From NCBI GenBank assembly GCA_947624195.1, contig CANQJH010000019.1:1-34543 (forward strand): 34,543 nt of DNA, read 5' to 3'. Source of the DNA: an uncultured Clostridia bacterium (GTDB taxonomy: Bacteria > Bacillota > Clostridia > TANB77 > CAG-508). The translations under genes were made by a program, and so were the position numbers. Within the stretch, counting starts at the first letter, position 1, and the number at the start of each line of letters is the position of its first letter. Shown piece after piece: positions 28,115 to 34,543 of the stretch. The notes beneath the pieces were generated by a model, which worked only from the letters and a program-made list of their open reading frames with translations, had not been told where the DNA came from and ran no database searches.

Positions 28115-29017
28115 TTATGATTTGTTATTTGATAAGTATTGTTTCATAATATATCCTGAATTTCCACTTACTGTTACAGAATACCAGTCTCCGCTTTCCC
28201 CTGTAACTTTTACTTCTGTATTTTTTTCTACACTTGCTATTACATCAGAGTCTGTCGTTGTTTTTTCTCTAACATTTACTGCATCAACATTAACATACAT
28301 TGTCTTTGAGAATCCAGAGTTAGTTGAGTTATTTTCACTGCTATTATTATTTCCATTATTATTACCATTTGTATTATTATTTTCGTTATTGTTTTCATTT
28401 GTTGTTTGATTATTATCTACATTACTGCTTGGTTCAGATACTTTACTTGCTAATATCCAACCTGCAGTATTATCTGTCATAACATAATACCATTTACCTA
28501 CTTTTGAAATTACTTCAACCTTCGTATTTGTTGGTAAATTAGCCATTTTGGTTGAATTTAAAATAGGTAACACATACACTACAGCATCTTGCAATAAATT
28601 AAATTCATTACTCGTTGTTGTATTATTTTCATTATTGTTTTCATTATTGTTATTATCATTATTATTTACATTACCACTGTTATTGTCATTATTATTTACA
28701 TTGCCATTATTATTATCATTGTTATTTTCACTTGGAGATGGTGTTGTTTCTGGCGTACTTACTGCTTCAGCATCTACATATTGCTTTTTTAGATAGCCTT
28801 CTTTACCATTATAAGATACCTTGTACCAGTCATCTTGTTCCTCTATAACCTCTACTTTTGTATTTTTATCGAGTACAGTTATAACATCTGCAGATGTGCT
28901 TGCGCTTTCTCTTAAATTCAAATCATCTGTATTTACTGTTCCTGTTCTTGCGAAAGCAGTACCTGTAATTAATGTAATAGTTAATATTAATGCTGTTGAC
29001 ACTAAGATTTTTTTCAT
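28115..29017 (-). CDS. Secreted protein with three bacterial SH3 domains joined by Asn-rich linkers
   Basis: Signal peptide; VNTDDLNLRESASTSADVITVLDKNTKVEVI, VNVREKTTTDSDVIASVEKNTEVKV; N-rich repeats. Confidence 0.85.
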   Translation of the reverse strand: MKKILVSTALILTITLITGTAFARTGTVNTDDLNLRESASTSADVITVLDKNTKVEVIEEQDDWYKVSYNGKEGYLKKQYVDAEAVSTPETTPSPSENNNDNNNGNVNNNDNNSGNVNNNDNNNNENNNENNTTTSNEFNLLQDAVVYVLPILNSTKMANLPTNTKVEVISKVGKWYYVMTDNTAGWILASKVSEPSSNVDNNQTTNENNNENNNTNGNNNGNNNSSENNSTNSGFSKTMYVNVDAVNVREKTTTDSDVIASVEKNTEVKVTGESGDWYSVTVSGNSGYIMKQYLSNNKS

Positions 29018-29280
29018 AATTAAAATCTCCTTACAATTATACTTCTAATTATTTTCTCCCTTTGTTTATTTTTTTACATTATATATTAAAAGACTTCATA
29101 ATGCAACCATTTTTGATATTTTATAATTATTTTTTTAGAACATATGAACTGTCAATTTAGTTAATTTTGCTAGTTTGATAAATTCATTTTAAATTATAGT
29201 GGGAAAAAAGTGGGAAGGTTAAATTTACAAATTAATGAATCATATTCTAAACTAAGTAGATAAATAGTGGCTAAACATAA

Positions 29281-29323
29281 AAATAGCAAGGAATTACAAA
29301 TCTCTGTAACCCTTGCTATTACT
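29281..29323 (-). terminator. Terminator after tuf
   Basis: AATAGCAAGGGTTACAGAGATTTGTAATTCCTTGCTATTTTT on minus strand. Confidence 0.85.
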
Positions 29324-29330
29324 ATATTTA

Positions 29331-30533
29331 TTACTCTAATATATTAGCAACTACACCAGAACCGACGGTTCTTCCACCTTCACGAATAGCGAATCTTAAT
29401 CCTTTCTCAATAGCGATAGGAGTAATTAATTCAATTGTCATGTCGATGTTATCACCTGGCATTACCATTTCTGTTCCTTCTGGTAAATCAATAAGTCCTG
29501 TAACGTCTGTTGTTCTAAAGTAGAATTGTGGTCTATATCCATTGAAGAATGGTGTATGACGTCCACCTTCTTCTTTAGTTAGAACGTATACTTGTGCTGT
29601 GAATTTTGTATGTGGATGAATTGTTCCAGGGGCAGCTAATACTTGACCTCTTTCAACTTCATCTCTTTGTGTTCCTCTTAATAGAACACCAATGTTGTCT
29701 CCTGCTTCTGCAGAATCAAGTGTTTTTCTAAACATTTCAACACCTGTAACAACTGTCTTTGAACTTTCTTTTGCAAGACCTACTATTTCAACTTCGTCTT
29801 GAACTTTTAATGTTCCTCTTTCTACTCTACCTGTTACAACAGTTCCTCTTCCTGAAATTGTCATAACGTCTTCGATAGGCATTAAGAATGGTTGATCAAC
29901 TGGTCTATCTGGTGTTGGTATATAACTGTCAACAGCATCCATTAATTCTTTTATGCATTGATATTCTGGAGCGTCTGGATCTTTTGATGTGCACTCTAAT
30001 GCTTTTAGTGAAGATCCTTTTACGATTGGAATTTCGTCTCCAGGGAAACCATAGCTTGATAATAAGTCTCTAACTTCCATTTCAACTAATTCTAATAATT
30101 CTGGATCGTCAACCATATCGCATTTATTTAAGTATACAACGATATATTTAACTCCAACTTGTCTTGCTAATAGTATATGCTCTCTTGTTTGAGGCATTGG
30201 ACCATCAGCTGCTGAAACAACTAGTATAGCACCATCCATTTGAGCTGCACCTGTGATCATGTTTTTAACATAATCAGCGTGTCCTGGGCAGTCAACGTGT
30301 GCATAGTGTCTCTTGTCTGTTTCATATTCAACGTGTGCTGTGTTGATTGTGATTCCTCTTGCTTGCTCTTCTGGTGCACTGTCTATTGCACTATAATCTT
30401 CAAATTGTGCTTGACCTCTAAAACTTAACCATTTTGTAATAGCTGCTGTTGTAGTTGTTTTTCCATGGTCTACGTGACCAATTGTACCAATGTTTACGTG
30501 TGGCTTACTTCTAACAAATTTCTCTTTAGCCAT
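29331..30533 (-). CDS. tuf: Elongation factor Tu
   Basis: [44 protein letters not shown]. Confidence 0.98.
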   Translation of the reverse strand: MAKEKFVRSKPHVNIGTIGHVDHGKTTTTAAITKWLSFRGQAQFEDYSAIDSAPEEQARGITINTAHVEYETDKRHYAHVDCPGHADYVKNMITGAAQMDGAILVVSAADGPMPQTREHILLARQVGVKYIVVYLNKCDMVDDPELLELVEMEVRDLLSSYGFPGDEIPIVKGSSLKALECTSKDPDAPEYQCIKELMDAVDSYIPTPDRPVDQPFLMPIEDVMTISGRGTVVTGRVERGTLKVQDEVEIVGLAKESSKTVVTGVEMFRKTLDSAEAGDNIGVLLRGTQRDEVERGQVLAAPGTIHPHTKFTAQVYVLTKEEGGRHTPFFNGYRPQFYFRTTDVTGLIDLPEGTEMVMPGDNIDMTIELITPIAIEKGLRFAIREGGRTVGSGVVANILE

Positions 30534-30798
30534 TTTAAAATCCTCCTTTAAATTTATTTATTAATTTTTTAAACATTAATAACTTATTTTAATCGCTTTT
30601 TATATTATGCTAGCGAATTAGCACTTTTATTCTATAACACTTTTCCGAAAATTGCAAGTGTTCACAGAATTTTCTTTTATTTATTAATCAAATGCGTTTA
30701 TTTTACAAAGTTGCATTTAACTTTTCACTTGACGTCTATTAATCAAAGATTATCTAAACATTTATTAATCTTTTCACTTGATGCCTAATCAAATAATC

Positions 30799-32889
30799 TT
30801 ATTCAGCACTTTTCTTAGCTCTTGATGTTACTATTTGATCTAGTACTGATTTTGGAACTTCTTCATAATGAGATGGTTCCATTGAGTATGTTCCTCTTCC
30901 TTGAGTCTTTGAACGTAAGTCTGTAGCATAACCAAACATTTCTGAAAGTGGAATAAATCCTCTTATAACTTGGTTTCCGCTTTGAGCTTCCATTCCTTCC
31001 ATTCTACCACGTCTAGCATTAATGTCTCCTATAACATCTCCCATGTATTCTTCTGGAACTGTTATTTCAACTTTCATGATAGGCTCTAGTAGAGCAGATT
31101 TAGCAACTCTACATCCTTCTTTAAATGCCATAGATGCGGCAATTTTGAAGGCCATTTCTGAAGAGTCAACTTCGTGGTAAGATCCATCAACTAATGTTGC
31201 TTTGAAATCTATAACTGGATATCCAGCAAGAATTCCGCTCATTGCTGCTTCTCTTAATCCATCTTCAACTGGTTTAATGTATTCTTTTGGAACAACACCA
31301 CCAACAATTTTGTTTTCAAATTGGATTCCAGAACCTGGCTCTAATGGTTCCATTTCAAACCATACATCACCATATTGTCCATGTCCACCACTTTGACGTA
31401 CAAATTTACCTTGTACTCTTGCTTTATTTCTAATTGTTTCTTTGTAAGAAACTTGTGGCTTACCAACTGTACATTCTACTTTGAATTCTCTTTTTAATCT
31501 GTCAACTATAATGTCTAAGTGTAATTCACCCATACCTGCTATAATTGTTTGTCCAGATTCTTGATCTGTCCATGTTTTAAATGTTGGATCTTCTTCAGCA
31601 AGTTTTGCTAAAGCAATTCCTAATTTTTCACTATTTGCCTTGTCTTTTGGCTCGATAGCTATATCAATAACTGGTTCTGGGAATTCCATTGACTCTAGTA
31701 TAACTGGATGATCTGGATCACATAATGTATCACCTGTTGATACTTCTTTTAATCCTACTGCTGCTGCTATATCTCCAGCATATACTTTTTCAATATCTTG
31801 TCTATGGTTAGCATGCATTAAAAGTATTCTTCCTATTCTATCTTTCTTGTCTTTAGTAGCATTAAAGATAGTTGAACCTGTTGTACAAGTTCCAGAATAT
31901 ACTCTAAAGAAGCATAACTTTCCAACGAATGGGTCTGTTGCTATTTTGAATGCTAATGCTGAGAAAGGCTCAGTATCACTAGTTTTTCTTTCTACTTCAT
32001 TTCCTGCTAAATCAACACCTTTAACATCTTCGATATCAACTGGTGATGGTAAGAAATCAACTATAGCATTTAATAACTCTTGAACACCTTTATTTTTGTA
32101 TGATGAACCACATGTCATTGGAATTATACTGTTATTAATTGTTCCAACTCTTAGTCCTTTTTTGATTTCTTCTTCAGATAGTTCTTCACCATCTAAATAT
32201 TTCATCATTAATTCATCATCTTGCTCAGCTACTGCTTCTAGCATTTCTTGTCTATATTTTTCAGCATCTGCCTTCATATCTTCAGGAATTTCACCTACTT
32301 CGATGTCTTTTCCTAAATCATCTTTATGAACATATGCTTTCATTGTGATTAAGTCAACAATTCCTTTGAATTCATCTTCTTTACCTATTGGTAATTGAAT
32401 TGGAACTGGATGACATTTTAATCTTTCTTTCATTTGGTCAATACAAATATAAAAATCAGCTCCAGTGATATCCATTTTGTTAACGTATACCATTCTTGGT
32501 ACTTTATATTTATTTGCTTGTCTCCAAACTGTTTCAGATTGTGGTTGAACTCCACCTTTTGCTGCTAAAACTAATACTGCACCATCAAGAACTCTTAATG
32601 ATCTTTCAACTTCAACTGTAAAGTCAACGTGTCCTGGAGTATCGATAATATTTATTCTATTACCTTTCCATTGGCATGTTGTTGCAGCTGATGTAATTGT
32701 GATACCTCTTTCTTGCTCTTGAACCATCCAGTCCATAGTAGCTTCACCATCATGAACTTCACCTATTTTGTGAGTTCTTCCAGTGTAGAAAAGTATTCTC
32801 TCTGTAGTAGTTGTTTTTCCAGCATCTATGTGGGCCATTATTCCTATATTTCTAGTTTTCTCTAAAGGAAACTCTCTTCCGTCTCCTGC
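30799..32889 (-). CDS. fusA: Elongation factor G (likely start [17 protein letters not shown])
   Basis: [47 protein letters not shown]. Confidence 0.97.
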   Translation of the reverse strand, partial: AGDGREFPLEKTRNIGIMAHIDAGKTTTTERILFYTGRTHKIGEVHDGEATMDWMVQEQERGITITSAATTCQWKGNRINIIDTPGHVDFTVEVERSLRVLDGAVLVLAAKGGVQPQSETVWRQANKYKVPRMVYVNKMDITGADFYICIDQMKERLKCHPVPIQLPIGKEDEFKGIVDLITMKAYVHKDDLGKDIEVGEIPEDMKADAEKYRQEMLEAVAEQDDELMMKYLDGEELSEEEIKKGLRVGTINNSIIPMTCGSSYKNKGVQELLNAIVDFLPSPVDIEDVKGVDLAGNEVERKTSDTEPFSALAFKIATDPFVGKLCFFRVYSGTCTTGSTIFNATKDKKDRIGRILLMHANHRQDIEKVYAGDIAAAVGLKEVSTGDTLCDPDHPVILESMEFPEPVIDIAIEPKDKANSEKLGIALAKLAEEDPTFKTWTDQESGQTIIAGMGELHLDIIVDRLKREFKVECTVGKPQVSYKETIRNKARVQGKFVRQSGGHGQYGDVWFEMEPLEPGSGIQFENKIVGGVVPKEYIKPVEDGLREAAMSGILAGYPVIDFKATLVDGSYHEVDSSEMAFKIAASMAFKEGCRVAKSALLEPIMKVEITVPEEYMGDVIGDINARRGRMEGMEAQSGNQVIRGFIPLSEMFGYATDLRSKTQGRGTYSMEPSHYEEVPKSVLDQIVTSRAKKSAE

Positions 32890-32987
32890 CATATACTTTT
32901 TCTCCCTTCTTCGCCTACTCAAATCCACAGTTTAAAATTAATTTAACAAATCTTTAAAATGTAGATAACTGCGAAATCATTCGATTT

Positions 32988-33458
32988 TTAAAATTTATAA
33001 TGTGCAAAAGCTTTGTTAGCTTCAGCCATTTTGTGCATATCTTCTTTCTTCTTAAACGATCCACCGTTTCCTACAATAGCATCTAGTATTTCAGCTGCTA
33101 ATTTTTCAGACATTGTTTTTTCATTTCTTGTTCTAGCATAGCTTACTAACCATCTTAATCCTAGTGTTTGTCTTCTCTCAGGTCTGATTTCTAGTGGAAC
33201 TTGATATGTTGCACCACCAACTCTTCTTGCTTTAACTTCAAGAACTGGCATAACATTATTTAAAGCTTCTTCAAATACTTCTAAAGCATCTCTTCCTGTT
33301 TGTTCTTTAATAATATCAAATGCTTTATAAACAATGTTTTGTGCAACTGTTTTCTTACCATCTAACATTACGTTGTTAATTAATTTTGTAACAACTTTAC
33401 TGTTATAAATTGGATCTGGTAATACATCTCTTTTTGCTATATATCCTTTTCTTGGCAC
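32988..33458 (-). CDS. rpsG: 30S ribosomal protein S7
   Basis: [36 protein letters not shown]. Confidence 0.98.
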   Translation of the reverse strand: MPRKGYIAKRDVLPDPIYNSKVVTKLINNVMLDGKKTVAQNIVYKAFDIIKEQTGRDALEVFEEALNNVMPVLEVKARRVGGATYQVPLEIRPERRQTLGLRWLVSYARTRNEKTMSEKLAAEILDAIVGNGGSFKKKEDMHKMAEANKAFAHYKF

Positions 33459-33824
33459 TATTCTTCCCTCCTTACTTATTATACGAATTTTTAGTCATAA
33501 TCTAAGTTAGTTTTTGCTTAAAAATTCGCTTATTTGATGTATATCAATACATCAGGTACTCTGAAAAGCTTTTTATTACTGCATATTTTTTATTAACTTT
33601 TATGATTTAAATATGCCGTTTTAGAACTTATAATATTAGCTTTCCCGCATAATGCAATCTATAACAAATTTAAGTACAAACAAAAATTTATCAATTACAT
33701 TGCACTATCATTTTTTATTTTTATCAAAAGCAAGTATTACAAGGCAACCAAGATAAAATTTTTGAGATAATACATTGTGTATATCGAAAAAATTTTATTC
33801 GCAGGTTAACGCAGTAAGACGCAG

Positions 33825-33869
33825 CTTTTCATAAAAATACTTTTCATAAGAATGCTCTTCATAAAAATG
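33825..33869. repeat. Three tandem 15-bp repeats 3' of rpsL
   Basis: CTTTTCATAAAAATA / CTTTTCATAAGAATG / CTCTTCATAAAAATG. Confidence 0.9.
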
Positions 33870-33870
33870 C

Positions 33871-34284
33871 CTACTTCTTAGGTTTCTTTGCTCCATACTT
33901 TGATCTTGCTTGCATTCTGTCTTTAACTCCTGCAGTATCAAGAGTTCCTCTTATAATGTGGTATCTAACACCAGGAAGGTCTTTTACTCTTCCGCCTCTT
34001 ATAAGAACAACACTGTGCTCTTGTAAGTTGTGTCCTTCACCAGGAATATAAGATGTAACTTCATAACCATTTGAAAGTCTAACTCTGGCAACTTTTCTTA
34101 ATGCTGAGTTTGGCTTCTTAGGTGTAACTGTTTTAACAACTGTGCAAACGCCTCTCTTTTGTGGAGATCTTTTATCAGTTTGTCTATTTTTCATAGTGTT
34201 AAATCCATGTTGAAGAGCAGGGCTTTTTGACTTTGTTGTTGGAGTCTTTCTTCCTTTTCTAACTAATTGATTAATTGTTGGCAC
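33871..34284 (-). CDS. rpsL: 30S ribosomal protein S12
   Basis: [13 protein letters not shown]...[49 protein letters not shown]. Confidence 0.98.
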   Translation of the reverse strand: MPTINQLVRKGRKTPTTKSKSPALQHGFNTMKNRQTDKRSPQKRGVCTVVKTVTPKKPNSALRKVARVRLSNGYEVTSYIPGEGHNLQEHSVVLIRGGRVKDLPGVRYHIIRGTLDTAGVKDRMQARSKYGAKKPKK

Positions 34285-34543
34285 TTAAATTTCACCTCCT
34301 ATTTTTATTATTTAATATTGTCTATAATTGTTATTTCCCTAAGGATTATTTTAGACAATAAAATACTGTTACTTGTAATGAATAAGTCTACACTACAAAA
34401 TAACAGTATTATTTTATCATCTATGAAAGTAAATGTCAATTGTTTTTAACAATTTTTACTTACGGATTGTTACAGGATAATGGTTTTAATAAAGAAAAAT
34501 ACTGAAAGTTAGTTGTTGTAATAGTTTTGCAACAAAAAATTAA

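Noticed and set aside
28320-28740. Asn-rich (AAC/AAT) tract of the SH3 protein as a DGR template repeat
   Set aside because: It lacks the GC-rich constant blocks of VR-A or VR-C and is an ordinary repetitive linker.
33459-33870. Riboswitch or extra gene in the rpsL-rpsG spacer
   Set aside because: No recognised riboswitch motif or ORF with RBS beyond the 15-bp repeats.

Overview
AT-rich (Firmicutes/Clostridia-like) chromosomal window. Conserved backbone: nrdD-like gene, pyrimidine-nucleoside phosphorylase, rnhB, HtrA-type protease, M23 peptidase, ClpE-like ATPase, pgsA, BofC-like protein, mltG, comEC, SH3 protein, and the str operon (rpsL-rpsG-fusA-tuf). Between these lie several type IV pilin-like genes with the GITLVALVITI leader. 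The most interesting signals are in the pilin loci. (1) A 127-bp segment upstream of the 23.9-25.6 kb pilin is flanked by perfect 30-bp inverted repeats. Each repeat is a 12-7-12 dyad, like a recombinase core site, and the segment carries a near-consensus promoter (TTGACA-N17-TATACT) pointing away from the pilin. This looks like an invertible promoter captured OFF. (2) Two pilins end in C-type-lectin-like tails encoded by sharply GC-rich, NNC/NNT-biased DNA, typical of variable regions of diversity-generating retroelements (DGRs); no reverse transcriptase or template repeat is in the window. (3) The first pilin has a 5' leader with its own promoter, a 21-codon ORF containing a (CA)14 microsatellite (encoding (His-Thr)n), and an 18-bp terminator hairpin. 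Slippage could set whether ribosomes reach the terminator. (4) Two pilins are truncated and fused head-to-head inside the hydrophobic helix, and an orphan pilin leader lies 5.8 kb away. Also notable: a NrdD homologue lacking the glycyl-radical domain and the finger-loop cysteine, an orphan T-box-like leader, an unlisted 43-aa ORF with its own promoter and terminator, a palindromic in-frame insert in a tnpV gene, and a nuclease/partner pair. All functional proposals are inferences from sequence only; no database search was run.
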